From a virus: DNA of 47,927 bases. The stretch lies in the IMG/VR virus record IMGVR_UViG_3300027720_000010, positions 1 to 47,927 of that record; one strand, 5' to 3'. The translations under genes were made by a program, and so were the position numbers. Below, one piece after another: positions 1-7,489 of the stretch (positions within the stretch are counted from its first letter, which is position 1; each line of letters starts with the position of its first letter). The notes under the pieces are model-generated. The model did not search any database. It was not told the DNA's origin and saw nothing but the letters and a program-made list of their open reading frames with translations.

Positions 1-105
1 GAGGAACATAAAGGTAAAAGGATATTTATTATGGGTGAGTCATTTAATTCTGGACCAAATCCTTTTTTCGTGAGAACTAAAACTATTAGAGCAATAGTGG
101 TTTAA
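1..105 (+). CDS. C-terminal end of a truncated CDS
   Basis: The window opens inside a reading frame that runs from base 1 to a TAA at 103-105. The 34 visible residues end in TIRAIVV. There is too little to assign a family. It is followed by about 160 bp of AT-rich non-coding sequence with T- and C-runs (CCCCCTACCCCC then T6), which may hold a weak terminator. Confidence 0.5.
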   Translation, partial: EEHKGKRIFIMGESFNSGPNPFFVRTKTIRAIVV

Positions 106-250
106 TCCCCCTACCCCCTTTTTTATAATTTAGTGCATTAAAATACACCATTTATTACAATTATATTAAAAAACCAATTCTTGAAAGATATAGTGTAGTT
201 TATTGCCCTTTTTGTTTCAAATACCTCCTACCCCTTTTTTATTCTTAGTG

Positions 251-258
251 TATTTATT
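251..258 (+). promoter_or_regulatory. TATTTATT promoter-like motif
   Basis: TATTTATT ends 5 nt before the ATG at 264. It is one of about 25 such motifs placed just upstream of start codons in this window. Confidence 0.5.
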
Positions 259-263
259 GGTAT

Positions 264-539
264 ATGGAAAAGGTAATTAGAAAAATCGTCAAGTTTATTT
301 TGGATAAAAAATTTTCAAGGTTTGAGGATGTTGATGTAACAAGCGAGCGAGCCTATTTGGGAGTTAAGAGTGGGGACAATTTGGTTTATAATGTTTTTTT
401 AACTATTGATTATAAAATATATGAAATTGAATATATTAATAATTGGGATAAGATTAAAGATTTGATTCGGGAGTCAATCAAGACTTCAGGAATTAAAAAT
501 AAAATTAATATTTATCTCGATTATTCTGACGAACGTTAA
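264..539 (+). CDS. Small hypothetical protein
   Basis: The product has 91 aa and matches no family I recognise. It begins with a basic amphipathic helix (MEKVIRKIVKFILDKKF), followed by a beta-rich middle (YNVFLTIDYKIYEIEY) and a C-terminal helix. The same layout, a short basic helix, then strands carrying an acidic residue after V/L-x-V/L, then a helix, recurs in the small genes at 8175, 16332, 16588 and 16973, so it may belong to a diverged paralogous group. The start at 264 lies 5 nt after a TATTTATT motif, with no Shine-Dalgarno. Confidence 0.75.
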   Translation: MEKVIRKIVKFILDKKFSRFEDVDVTSERAYLGVKSGDNLVYNVFLTIDYKIYEIEYINNWDKIKDLIRESIKTSGIKNKINIYLDYSDER

Positions 540-600
540 ATTCTCCTTTTTTTTCTTTTGTTTATATACTTATTGGTATAAACCTTGTTATAATTTAATT

Positions 601-780
601 ATGAAAAAAATACTTATATCTTTTCTTATGATTGGTTTGTTTGGATGCGCTAGCGTTAATGGGCTCACTTCTTGTGACTCAAAGACCGAATGTGTAAAAC
701 AAACTGAGTGTTGTGGTATGGACCACTGCGATAAAACAAAATGTGAAGGACAATGTTGTGACAAATCTTGTTGCGGTTAA
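601..780 (+). CDS. Cysteine-rich lipoprotein
   Basis: This is a short 59-aa gene. Residues 1-16 form a lipoprotein signal peptide: a KK n-region, a hydrophobic stretch and the lipobox LFGC with lipidated Cys16. The mature part is tiny and has 10 further cysteines, including CC pairs at 37-38, 52-53 and 57-58 and spaced C-x4-C and C-x3-CC patterns, plus acidic and basic residues. This looks like a metal-binding or disulfide-knotted surface peptide. No known family is recognised. A rho-independent terminator follows at 803-833. It is probably expressed as a single gene. Confidence 0.75.
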   Translation: MKKILISFLMIGLFGCASVNGLTSCDSKTECVKQTECCGMDHCDKTKCEGQCCDKSCCG

Positions 781-802
781 TTGTTTTTTGTAAACTAATT
801 AA

Positions 803-833
803 AACCCCATCTCTAATAAAGGTGGGGTTTTTT
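803..833 (+). terminator. Rho-independent terminator
   Basis: Stem AACCCC/GGGGTT followed by a run of Ts, directly downstream of the Cys-rich lipoprotein gene. Confidence 0.8.
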
Positions 834-843
834 ATTTTTAGTA

Positions 844-850
844 TATTTAT
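844..850 (+). promoter_or_regulatory. TATTTAT promoter-like motif
   Basis: TATTTAT ends 5 nt before the ATG at 856. Confidence 0.5.
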
Positions 851-855
851 CATAT

Positions 856-1548
856 ATGAAAAAGATTGAACAATATCGTGAAAGATTCTATATGTTAATG
901 GAATCTGAAATTGGCGATGTTAAACCTTTGATTAATGAACAACAATGTACGTTGTCTAATTCGGATATTAACTATATTACAAACGAAGTTATTAAATATT
1001 TTTCTCCTGAGGTTTTGAATGATGATATAGATATGATGACTAGTGGGTTTAAAGAAAAAATTACCTCTGACTTGGTTATCGGAATATGGGATAATAAAAT
1101 AAATGAAATAAAAACATCATTAAAAGCCCCATTTGAAAAATATATTTCTGACTTGGTTAGTGGAACCTTTAGGGGTGGGTTATTTGATATTAATGGGTAT
1201 CTATATGACATGTTAAATAAAATATTTGTACCATTGATTTCTGAATACGATTCTTCTTGGACATACAAGGGGGCCGCAAAAATAGCGGTGAGTAGTAACA
1301 ATATTGGTGAAATACAATCAAAAACAAAAAATGTTTTTTTGGAAATAATCGATAGATTTCTTGTTTGGTTTAAACTGACAATTTTCAAAGTCCCGCTTAG
1401 AGCAATTAAAATTGCAAAAGATTTTAAAAAATGTGACGTTAAGTCTAATCCAAAACCATTTGTGAATATTCCAGATGTTGAGAATTTTAAATCAGGAAAT
1501 GGGTGGATGATATCATCGCTTAATGATAGAATTGAAGACGCAGCGTAG
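856..1548 (+). CDS. Leader-bearing putative virion protein
   Basis: The product has 230 aa. Its N-terminus is a short amphipathic helix (KKIEQYRERFYMLMES) ending at PLINE-Q. This matches the pattern seen in many genes here: a leader of 10-30 residues closing with a hydrophobic residue, any residue, then Glu. In T4, the prohead protease cuts after such I/L-x-E motifs, so the leader may target this protein into the capsid. The remainder (helices around 60-100, W/F-rich centre, basic segment 'RFLVWFKLTIFKVPLRAIKIAKDFKK' region at about 165-195) has no recognised domain. The start is 5 nt after a TATTTAT motif. Confidence 0.8.
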   Translation: MKKIEQYRERFYMLMESEIGDVKPLINEQQCTLSNSDINYITNEVIKYFSPEVLNDDIDMMTSGFKEKITSDLVIGIWDNKINEIKTSLKAPFEKYISDLVSGTFRGGLFDINGYLYDMLNKIFVPLISEYDSSWTYKGAAKIAVSSNNIGEIQSKTKNVFLEIIDRFLVWFKLTIFKVPLRAIKIAKDFKKCDVKSNPKPFVNIPDVENFKSGNGWMISSLNDRIEDAA

Positions 1549-1589
1549 ATTTATTCTTAACTACTTTTTTTTCTGAAAATTATTTCTTA

Positions 1590-1597
1590 TATTTATT
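1590..1597 (+). promoter_or_regulatory. TATTTATT promoter-like motif
   Basis: Ends 3 nt before the ATG at 1601. Confidence 0.45.
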
Positions 1598-1600
1598 TTT

Positions 1601-2035
1601 ATGGAAGAAGAAAATAATATTGGTTTAACTGCGTGGGATAATTTAACCACAACAACTAATGGTGATTACTTAATTGCGGGAGGTAATATTTTATATAATT
1701 CATACGCCACATATAGTTCTCCATATGATATGGATTTTAAACTACCTGATATTTTTTTAAAGGTTATTAAATTAATGATTCCTGAAATTAAGAATGTCAT
1801 TGTACGTAACTCTTCTTTGAATATAGATTCATTGAATCAAATTGGAGAATTAACAATTAACTTGTTTATTGTTTTGGATGAAACATCTTCTGGTGATAAG
1901 AACTACGAAGAAAGAATTCGTGATTTGTTTAAATTGACACTTCCAAACATTAACTATGTTACGTTAAATGTTAAACAATTTGATTCTAATAGTAATAAAA
2001 AATTTGATGAAATCCTTAAACTTTTTGGTAAATAA
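1601..2035 (+). CDS. Hypothetical protein
   Basis: The 144-aa product has an N-terminal T/N-rich segment, then alternating predicted strands and helices: ELTINLFIVLD (strand), RIRDLFKLTL (helix) and YVTLNVKQF (strand). This resembles the strand-helix layout of the other small genes of this phage (16332, 16973). No catalytic motif or membrane segment is visible. It is the first gene of a tight run 1601-2599. Confidence 0.75.
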   Translation: MEEENNIGLTAWDNLTTTTNGDYLIAGGNILYNSYATYSSPYDMDFKLPDIFLKVIKLMIPEIKNVIVRNSSLNIDSLNQIGELTINLFIVLDETSSGDKNYEERIRDLFKLTLPNINYVTLNVKQFDSNSNKKFDEILKLFGK

Positions 2036-2043
2036 TTTTTAAT

Positions 2044-2250
2044 ATGAATATAGAATTTGAAACCCCCCACCTTGTATTATGTATCAGAAATTATTATGGA
2101 ACAATGGAAGATGGTCGTGAATTTACCATCATATCTCATAGTAACTATGGTAGTGTATGGATTGAAGACATTGAAACTGATGATGAATTAACCGAAGAAG
2201 AACTTGAAGAAATTAGAACAAGTTTCTATCAAAATGTGGATATTGGATAA
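2044..2250 (+). CDS. Small acidic hypothetical protein
   Basis: The product has 68 aa and starts 8 nt after the preceding stop. It has a beta-rich N-terminal half (GREFTIISHSNYGSVWIEDI) and an acidic helical tail rich in Glu and Asp. No family is recognised. The spacing suggests co-transcription with 1601 and 2261. Confidence 0.7.
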   Translation: MNIEFETPHLVLCIRNYYGTMEDGREFTIISHSNYGSVWIEDIETDDELTEEELEEIRTSFYQNVDIG

Positions 2251-2260
2251 AAAAAATAAT

Positions 2261-2599
2261 ATGAAAAAAGAAAAATCAAAAATGTCAGCACCAAAGAAAG
2301 AAAAAAAGAAAAAGGTAACTGAAGAAGTTGCGGTTGAAACACCAAAGACAATTTCAGTTAAAATGGTTGAGTATTACAACACTATGGTTGTGCGAGAACC
2401 AGTTCAAATTAATGTTGCGGATTATCCTGAACTAAACGGGATGTCAGAAGAAGAAATGAAAGACTATATTAAAGATAATTGGTCTGACATGAAATCAACA
2501 AATGAAGAGTGGTACGACTCCCTTTATGACGAATGTATGCAATCGGATGTAATGAGAGAAAAGATTACAGGTGAAGAACAAGAATGTTATTTTGATTAA
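2261..2599 (+). CDS. Lys/Glu-rich hypothetical protein
   Basis: I chose the ATG at 2261, after the stop of the previous gene, giving 112 aa; an in-frame upstream start at 2204 would overlap the previous gene by 47 bp. Residues 1-25 are strongly basic (MSAPKKEKKKK), and the rest is acidic, with a helical segment MSEEEMKDYIKDNW and two Cys near the C-terminus. The basic tail could bind nucleic acid, but no family is recognised. A terminator follows at 2604-2629. Confidence 0.7.
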   Translation: MKKEKSKMSAPKKEKKKKVTEEVAVETPKTISVKMVEYYNTMVVREPVQINVADYPELNGMSEEEMKDYIKDNWSDMKSTNEEWYDSLYDECMQSDVMREKITGEEQECYFD

Positions 2600-2603
2600 A
2601 TTT

Positions 2604-2629
2604 AAAACCCCTCGAAATGAGGGTTTTTT
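2604..2629 (+). terminator. Rho-independent terminator
   Basis: AAAACCCCTCGAAATGAGGG followed by TTTTTT. The T-run merges with the TTTG box of the next promoter. Confidence 0.85.
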
Positions 2630-2657
2630 GTTTCTATGAAAATGTTGCGTATATTTG
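2627..2657 (+). promoter_or_regulatory. Bacteroidota-type promoter TTTG-N19-TATATTTG
   Basis: TTTG at 2627-2630 and TATATTTG at 2650-2657 are 19 bp apart, an exact match to the Bacteroidota housekeeping consensus (-33 TTTG, -7 TAnnTTTG). It lies just before the ATG at 2663, so the transcript would have almost no leader. Confidence 0.8.
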
Positions 2658-2662
2658 TGATA

Positions 2663-3126
2663 TGAAATTATCACCCGAACAACTTGTTAGAGTCGAAGAA
2701 ACATTGAAGGACTTTATATGTCTTATTCCAAGGTACCTTGAGGTTAAAGGTAACGATAAGCTTTATGATATGTTTCTATCGAGAAACCGTAACCCACTTT
2801 TTGATATGACAAATACAAAGTTTTGGGAGACGGGGTTACTATCCAATGGGGCGAAGTATGGTGGTGGTAAAAAAGTTAAAGACCACTACATTCCCCGTAA
2901 AATTGCTATGGGTTTTATCATGGACACTCTTGTTTTAAATCCAAACATGTCTGTTGATGATTTTATTGTTTTGTGTAAAAAATATGCATCCACTGTTACA
3001 CTAACTGAAGAGGAACACAACCTTGTTACAGTCAGAGCTAAGAACACAGGAAGACCTAACTATGAATTTTATTCTTCTTGTGGAATATTTATTGAAGGTA
3101 TTGATGGTTTAATTATTAATATTTGA
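2663..3126 (+). CDS. Hypothetical protein (host-type promoter)
   Basis: The start is placed at ATG 2663 (MKLSPEQLVRV) because a perfect host-type promoter sits at 2627-2657. An in-frame start at 2617 would lie inside the terminator and promoter. The product has 153 aa, with an N-terminal helix, a central WETGLLSNGAKYGGGKKVKD stretch and DHYIPRK, then a helical region. DHY followed by a basic patch is vaguely nuclease-like, but no complete catalytic set can be seen. Function unknown. Confidence 0.75.
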
Positions 3127-3130
3127 CACT

Positions 3131-3856
3131 ATGAAAAATTTGAAAGAATCTATTAAAAACATTGTAAGAGAATTTGCGATTCAAAAATCAACTTCTTTTA
3201 AAATTACTGAAATTAAATATTTTTCGCCTAATGGAAGAAAAAATGTTCCAAATGGACATATTATGCAAAAAGGTGGGTTTATAAAAGAGTGTATTGATAA
3301 CAGTAAGAAATTCAAAACTGAAAATTATCAGTTTTTGATAAACGAAGATTTGGAGATTGTTGAAGCAATTCACGACCAACAGTACGGACTATCTGATTAC
3401 AGAGGTGGAATTATAACCTTCTCTACTGAGATTAATAGTCTTGACATTAGTGATATAAAAATTCTTAATTGGTTTAAGAAAAAATATAAAAGTATTATCA
3501 ATAAGTTTTTCTCAAAATCAAAACTTAATTCAGTAATTGGTAAATTTAATTCTACCGAAGATAAAAAATTGGGCTCTGAAACAGTTGACGATTATATTGG
3601 GGCATTTTCAATTGGTAATTTTTTCTCTGGAAGATATATTGGTGACAATGGAAAGGTTTTCGATGAGAGTTCTTTGACTATTGAAATTAATGGTATCTCA
3701 TCTAAGGGTTTAATTTATTTGGCTGAAGAAATTGCAAGGGAGTTTAATCAAGAAACTGTTTTGGTTAAAGATTTAAATAAAAATAAAATATTTTTGGTTA
3801 GTCAACTTAAGGGTGAATATTACGATTTAACAGATATAAATAAAAAATCAATTTAA
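3131..3856 (+). CDS. Hypothetical protein with leader-like N-terminus
   Basis: The product has 241 aa. The N-terminus MKNLKESIKNIVREF is an amphipathic helix ending in I-V-R-E, a weaker match to the leader plus [LIV]-x-E pattern of other genes here. The middle has a basic helical segment (FKKKYKSIINKFFSKSK), and the C-terminal third is beta/alpha (LTIEINGISSKGLIYLAEEIA, ETVLVKDLNKNKIFLV). No known domain is recognised. It begins 4 nt after the 2663 gene. Confidence 0.75.
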   Translation: MKNLKESIKNIVREFAIQKSTSFKITEIKYFSPNGRKNVPNGHIMQKGGFIKECIDNSKKFKTENYQFLINEDLEIVEAIHDQQYGLSDYRGGIITFSTEINSLDISDIKILNWFKKKYKSIINKFFSKSKLNSVIGKFNSTEDKKLGSETVDDYIGAFSIGNFFSGRYIGDNGKVFDESSLTIEINGISSKGLIYLAEEIAREFNQETVLVKDLNKNKIFLVSQLKGEYYDLTDINKKSI

Positions 3857-3873
3857 TTTTTAGTTTTTATATA

Positions 3874-3881
3874 TATTTATA
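3874..3881 (+). promoter_or_regulatory. TATTTATA promoter-like motif
   Basis: TATTTATA 14 nt before the ATG at 3896. Confidence 0.5.
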
Positions 3882-3895
3882 TATAAAATATTATT

Positions 3896-4216
3896 ATGAA
3901 AAAAGTTGTAAGGTTAACAGAAGCTGATTTGGTAAGACTTGTAAAGAAAACAATACAGGAATCAAAAAGAAAAAATATTAACGAACTTGAATATGTTTAC
4001 AATCCTGAAGCATTAGAAACTGGTTCGGCTATTGTCACTATGGTGGTTACCGTTTTATCTTTATTGGGAGTTGCTGGCTCACACTATATTAAAGCCATGA
4101 TTGATAGATTAAGAAAAGAAGGTAGAGAAGATGAAGCACTTGAGGTTGAGTCCGCTTTGGAGCAAGCTCAAGGAAAAGAAATGGAAGGTATGGATGATGA
4201 AGATTTTGAATATTAA
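3896..4216 (+). CDS. Leader-bearing membrane protein
   Basis: The product has 106 aa. Its leader is the best-conserved kind in the window: VVRLTEADLVRLVKKTIQE then S. The 30994 gene starts almost identically (KKIVRLTESDLSRIVKR). After the leader comes a transmembrane segment at about residues 45-65 (SAIVTMVVTVLSLLGVAGSH) and an acidic helical tail (GREDEALEVESALEQAQGKE). If the Glu of TIQE is a prohead-protease cut site as in T4, the mature product would be a small capsid-internal membrane-active protein. That role is inference. A terminator follows. Confidence 0.85.
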   Translation: MKKVVRLTEADLVRLVKKTIQESKRKNINELEYVYNPEALETGSAIVTMVVTVLSLLGVAGSHYIKAMIDRLRKEGREDEALEVESALEQAQGKEMEGMDDEDFEY

Positions 4217-4237
4217 AAATTAAAAAAATAATTATAG

Positions 4238-4265
4238 AACCCTGAATTTTTTCAGGGTTTTTTTG
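4238..4265 (+). terminator. Rho-independent terminator
   Basis: AACCCTGAA / TTCAGGGTT stem followed by T7. Confidence 0.85.
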
Positions 4266-4286
4266 CGCAAAAATGAAATGTTATCG

Positions 4287-4294
4287 TATATTTG
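4287..4294 (+). promoter_or_regulatory. Host-type -7 element TATATTTG
   Basis: TATATTTG upstream of ATG 4311, with TTTG at 4262-4265 (21-bp spacer) inside the preceding T-run. Confidence 0.6.
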
Positions 4295-4310
4295 TAAAAA
4301 AATTACAACA

Positions 4311-4469
4311 ATGAACATCAAACACCGACTGACAGTTACCATGTGGGCACTCCCTTTCACTTTTATCATGATTGTTTTTGGAAAGACTCTTCCAGTTATT
4401 GGAGCAGGAGTTGTATTAATGGGTCTACAAATGATTTTGTGGCATAAACTGTTGTCGGAAATTAAATAA
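4311..4469 (+). CDS. Small two-TM membrane protein
   Basis: ATG 4311 is preferred because the host-type promoter box at 4287-4294 lies within the longer in-frame extension. The product has 52 aa with two hydrophobic helices (about 10-24 and 27-44) separated by a short KTLP turn and a KLLSEIK tail. It is small enough to be a holin- or pinholin-like or inner-membrane modulator, but nothing specific is recognised. Confidence 0.65.
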   Translation: MNIKHRLTVTMWALPFTFIMIVFGKTLPVIGAGVVLMGLQMILWHKLLSEIK

Positions 4470-4474
4470 TCAAT

Positions 4475-4705
4475 TTAGTCTTTTGTTAATTCGAAACTCA
4501 TTCCCCCTGAAAGTTCAGAAGGTGGGGATGAGTTTTTTGAATTGCTACAAGTTTTACATTTCTTTAATCTGTTAATTGGTAAATTAGAAGAACTTATCAA
4601 TTTTTTAATTTTGTTTGGGCCTACCCTGTAGATTTTTGCAATCTCACTTATGTTTTTGTTATCCTCAAAAATCAACCTTCTTAAATCCTCAATAGATATA
4701 TTCAT
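4475..4705 (-). CDS. Small helix-turn-helix protein
   Basis: The product has 76 aa. Residues 5-45 read as a helix-turn-helix: SIEDLRRLIFEDNKNISEIA, a turn, then VGPNKIKKLISSSNLP as recognition helix. This HTH type is common at the C-termini of HNH endonucleases and in resolvases. A C-x2-C (CKTC) follows, then a Ser-rich tail. It could be a small regulator or the detached DNA-binding end of a former nuclease. It is convergent with the 4311 gene. Confidence 0.6.
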   Translation of the reverse strand: MNISIEDLRRLIFEDNKNISEIAKIYRVGPNKIKKLISSSNLPINRLKKCKTCSNSKNSSPPSELSGGMSFELTKD

Positions 4706-4726
4706 ATTAATTAAATATTAATCTAT

Positions 4727-4840
4727 ATGAAATACCGGATTACCAAACCACAATTTAACGCTGAGAAATTTTGCAGATATTTGGATTATGGGTTGGAGCA
4801 AAACAATTCCAATTCATAAATGAGATGGAAGACGATTAAG
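4727..4840 (+). pseudogene. Short ORF, possibly frameshifted
   Basis: An ATG at 4727 opens a 30-aa frame (MKYRITKPQFNAEKFCRYLDY...) ending at 4819. An overlapping frame over 4775-4840 reads IFGLWVGAKQFQFINEMEDD and then stops. The second has the composition of a real C-terminus, so this may be a single small gene of about 37 aa interrupted by a frameshift, or a decayed gene. A terminator follows. Evidence is weak. Confidence 0.3.
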
Positions 4841-4863
4841 ATACAAGTCTCACTTTAAATCTT

Positions 4864-4892
4864 AAAACCCAATTTTTATGATGGGGTTTTTT
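4864..4892 (+). terminator. Rho-independent terminator
   Basis: AAAACCC...GGGGTTTTTT hairpin with an imperfect AT loop. Confidence 0.6.
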
Positions 4893-4903
4893 ATTTTGTA
4901 ATG

Positions 4904-4911
4904 TATTTATT
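4904..4911 (+). promoter_or_regulatory. TATTTATT promoter-like motif
   Basis: Ends 3 nt before the ATG at 4915. Confidence 0.5.
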
Positions 4912-4914
4912 ATT

Positions 4915-5337
4915 ATGAATTATGTAGTTAATAAAGAACAATATGATAAAGTTGTATTTAAATTATTATACAGTCTTTTTGGTAAGTTAACTTATTCTAA
5001 AACTGAAGAAAGAGGTTATATAGAAATTTTTGATAAATACGGAAATAACTTCTCTGATATTTGGCTTGACGATGATGGTAGTGCCATCACCAAGGGATGT
5101 AAAAATGAATTGAGTTTGCGTTATAACGAATCCTATGATATTTTTAGGTTCTTTCCTGTTGTTAAAAAGAAAAGATTTGCAAAACTATTGGCTCTTTATG
5201 TTGAAAAAAATACGGGAATAAAAATTGATTGTGTTAATTATGCAACTGATTTTATAAAAACTAAAGACGATTACGGTGATGATATATTAAACCATTCATC
5301 AATTATTTACAGCACCAAGAAAAAGAAATTTAAATAA
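4915..5337 (+). CDS. Hypothetical protein
   Basis: 140 aa, no recognised family. Aromatic- and Lys-rich, with an alternating strand pattern (YIEIFDKYGNNFSDIWLDDDG) and a helical basic segment (FPVVKKKRFAKLLALYVEK). The C-terminal tail is KKKKFK. It starts 3 nt after a TATTTATT motif and has no ribosome-binding site. Confidence 0.75.
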   Translation: MNYVVNKEQYDKVVFKLLYSLFGKLTYSKTEERGYIEIFDKYGNNFSDIWLDDDGSAITKGCKNELSLRYNESYDIFRFFPVVKKKRFAKLLALYVEKNTGIKIDCVNYATDFIKTKDDYGDDILNHSSIIYSTKKKKFK

Positions 5338-5345
5338 TATTTATT
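5338..5345 (+). promoter_or_regulatory. TATTTATT promoter-like motif
   Basis: Ends 5 nt before the ATG at 5351; it overlaps the end of the previous gene's 3' region. Confidence 0.5.
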
Positions 5346-5350
5346 ATAAT

Positions 5351-5833
5351 ATGGAACGTTCCCAACTTGAAGAATTGCCGGATAAGGCTTTATTTCTTTT
5401 TATAAAAAAAATCGAAAATGAAACTGAAATTGATTTGGAGGAAAATCTTTTTGCCAAAACTTGCAACTCAATAGGAAAATTATTTAATATAAGGAATTTA
5501 GAATATATTGATTTTAATTACATTGCCGCAACCTACAATTTAAATGTTCCGTCATTTTGGGCAAGTGAAAGATTAACTGGAGAACTAAATAGACCTCAGG
5601 TTAAACTTTACGCATTTCAATTCTATGAAAGAAGAATAGAAACAGTTGAAACAACTTATGAATTATATCAAGAAAGTTATAGTGATAAGTTGGTTGAGGA
5701 TACTATAAAAATACGAGAATATGATGGAAATCTTGAATGGTGGGATGGAAAAGAGGTTGACCGAGATTACTTTGATGGAGAAACCACCGATACTGGATTT
5801 GTTAATAACTCAATAAGAGAAGTAAAAAAATAA
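5351..5833 (+). CDS. Hypothetical protein
   Basis: The product has 160 aa. The N-terminal half is helical and acidic; the centre carries NVPSFWASERLTGELN, and the C-terminal half has beta-rich aromatic segments (AFQFYERRIETVETTYELYQ) and an acidic W-rich tail (GNLEWWDGKEVDRDYFDGE). No motif pointing to catalysis is seen. The gene has its own TATTTATT motif. Confidence 0.75.
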   Translation: MERSQLEELPDKALFLFIKKIENETEIDLEENLFAKTCNSIGKLFNIRNLEYIDFNYIAATYNLNVPSFWASERLTGELNRPQVKLYAFQFYERRIETVETTYELYQESYSDKLVEDTIKIREYDGNLEWWDGKEVDRDYFDGETTDTGFVNNSIREVKK

Positions 5834-5861
5834 TGTATTTATAAAACTTTACTCTATATGA

Positions 5862-5869
5862 TATTTATT
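5862..5869 (+). promoter_or_regulatory. TATTTATT promoter-like motif
   Basis: Ends 4 nt before the ATG at 5874; a second copy (TATTTATA) lies at 5836-5843. Confidence 0.5.
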
Positions 5870-5873
5870 AATT

Positions 5874-6758
5874 ATGAGGGATTTAATATTTAAAGTTCTT
5901 AGAGAAGAGGCTGAGATGGCCGAAATGGGCATTAAGGTTAGCCGTTTAAAATCCCTGCAACCAAAACAGTATCTTGTTAAAACAACAAAGAAAGAAGAAA
6001 GGGCGGCCGAAGAGAAAAAAAGACTAAAGACAATAACTGAAAAAGTTAATACACTATTTTCCCAAATTTCAGACGACCTTAAAAATTTAAACTGGGAGGA
6101 TATATATCTCCACCCAAAAGGCGAGTTCTTTTATGTTATTCTTCCATCAAAAATTAAAACAAAAATGAAAAGACTTGTTGACCTGTATGGTGAGCTCGTT
6201 GAGAATGATTATCCAATAAATTTGGTTTCACCAAGGGAAAAGATTGAACAGTTATATTATGATTATTTTGACTTTTTGGAGAATGATTTTATATATGTAT
6301 ATGTTGACAAGCCAAGAAATAGAACTCACTTCCCAAAGGGACTTCCAAATAGTTTATTAGGATATAACATTGGTATTAAGATTTATAAACAAATGCTTAA
6401 TACATTAAATTTTATTCAGTCTGAGCCAAACGCCACTAAAGAAGTTCAGGCAATTTATAGAAAATTAATTGAATCTCCTGATGTGAATTGTGTTATTTAT
6501 AAAGACCTTGTTTTATTAATTAAAAAGAGTATTACAAAGGACGAAAAGATTAAGATTGTTGGGGAAAGTATATATGAAAGATATCAAACAAGACCAACAA
6601 GCAAGAAACTCGTAATTAATCAATCTATTGTTCTTGATTCAAGTCTGATGAGAGAGATTGGTGAGAATAGATTACAGTCAATGATTGATGACATTTATTA
6701 TTATTCAAAAGATAATTTTAGAGTCCCTTTTGAGGACACGGACTATGATTATTTTTAA
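5874..6758 (+). CDS. Leader-bearing putative virion protein
   Basis: The product has 294 aa. The leader RDLIFKVLRE ends in L-R-E and is followed by EAEMAEMGIKVSRL, so it fits the capsid-leader pattern with a possible cut after Glu11. A Lys/Glu-rich helical segment follows (about 40-65), then an alpha/beta body with YDYFDFLENDFIYVYVDKP and RTHFPKGLPNSLLGYNIG. Family unknown. This last motif (a conserved-looking FPKGLP loop) may help homology searches. It is followed after 11 nt by another leader-bearing gene. Confidence 0.8.
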   Translation: MRDLIFKVLREEAEMAEMGIKVSRLKSLQPKQYLVKTTKKEERAAEEKKRLKTITEKVNTLFSQISDDLKNLNWEDIYLHPKGEFFYVILPSKIKTKMKRLVDLYGELVENDYPINLVSPREKIEQLYYDYFDFLENDFIYVYVDKPRNRTHFPKGLPNSLLGYNIGIKIYKQMLNTLNFIQSEPNATKEVQAIYRKLIESPDVNCVIYKDLVLLIKKSITKDEKIKIVGESIYERYQTRPTSKKLVINQSIVLDSSLMREIGENRLQSMIDDIYYYSKDNFRVPFEDTDYDYF

Positions 6759-6769
6759 AAAAAAATGAC

Positions 6770-7141
6770 ATGAAAAAAGTTATATTATCAGAAGAAGAAA
6801 AAAAAGAAATTTTACAATTACACTCATTTAAAAGAAAAATAAATGAGTCTGTATTTTTTGATAATTTTGAGGCATGGGCAAATAACGGTAATATAAGATT
6901 TAAAAAAGATGGATGGCAGGAGTTTGAATACAAATTATTATATGGCTGGCTTGGTATTAAGGTAACTGATGTTAAAAAAATAGATGGTAAATTTGCAATA
7001 TCTTGGGAAACGGTTGGCGGTTCAGGAACAAGTCCTTTAAAGGATGAAAACTTGAAATTGATTCTTAAAAAAATGCCATACACAAACGAAATAGAATTTA
7101 CTTCGTCCGATGGGAAAGAATTAACTTTAGAAAAAGTATAA
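6770..7141 (+). CDS. Leader-bearing hypothetical protein
   Basis: The product has 123 aa. Its leader (KKVILSEEEKKEILQLHSF, then KRKINE-S) ends at I-N-E, the hydrophobic-x-Glu pattern. The body is compact and beta-rich with several Trp (WQEFEYKLLYGWLGIKV, FAISWETVGGSG). A single small domain of about 95 aa would remain after cleavage. It may be a capsid-internal protein; no enzyme motif is seen. Confidence 0.8.
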   Translation: MKKVILSEEEKKEILQLHSFKRKINESVFFDNFEAWANNGNIRFKKDGWQEFEYKLLYGWLGIKVTDVKKIDGKFAISWETVGGSGTSPLKDENLKLILKKMPYTNEIEFTSSDGKELTLEKV

Positions 7142-7155
7142 TAAATTTCAATAAT

Positions 7156-7488
7156 ATGAGGACATTACTTTTTATATTGTTTTTTATTCCATCAATTTGT
7201 TTTTCCCAAACAGAGTTCAGGGTCAATTACAATAAAATCGTAGACTTTGACGGTAAAGTAAGGAAAGAGGTTAAAGCAAAGGGAACTTGGTATCTTATTC
7301 AAGATTCGGTACTGGTACAAAAATACGATATAGATTCATTAATTTACAACGTAATAGGCGTTAAAGGTAGGCATGTTTATTATAGAAATGATTTTAATGA
7401 GACTATTGAAGTTGTATTTATGAATGATATGGTTACAGTTAGAAGTAATTTAAGGCCGAAACAATATATAATTTTTAGAAAAAAATAA
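7156..7488 (+). CDS. Secreted small protein
   Basis: The product has 110 aa. Residues 1-17 are a signal peptide with a hydrophobic core LLFILFFIPS and a likely cut at CFS|QTE, leaving Gln at the new N-terminus, a habit of Bacteroidota secreted proteins. The mature part is beta-rich (TWYLIQDSVLVQKYDIDSL, HVYYRNDFNETIEVVFMND) and resembles periplasmic or secreted beta proteins. Its likely place is the host periplasm. It is similar in form to the 32161 gene. Confidence 0.8.
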   Translation: MRTLLFILFFIPSICFSQTEFRVNYNKIVDFDGKVRKEVKAKGTWYLIQDSVLVQKYDIDSLIYNVIGVKGRHVYYRNDFNETIEVVFMNDMVTVRSNLRPKQYIIFRKK

Positions 7489-7489
7489 T

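Noticed and set aside
3896-4216. The shared LTES... N-termini as signal peptides or membrane anchors
   Set aside because: They are charged and amphipathic without a hydrophobic core; they fit a cleaved targeting leader better.
4475-4705. Complete homing endonuclease
   Set aside because: Only a helix-turn-helix and one CxxC are present; no HNH or GIY-YIG catalytic motif is found nearby.
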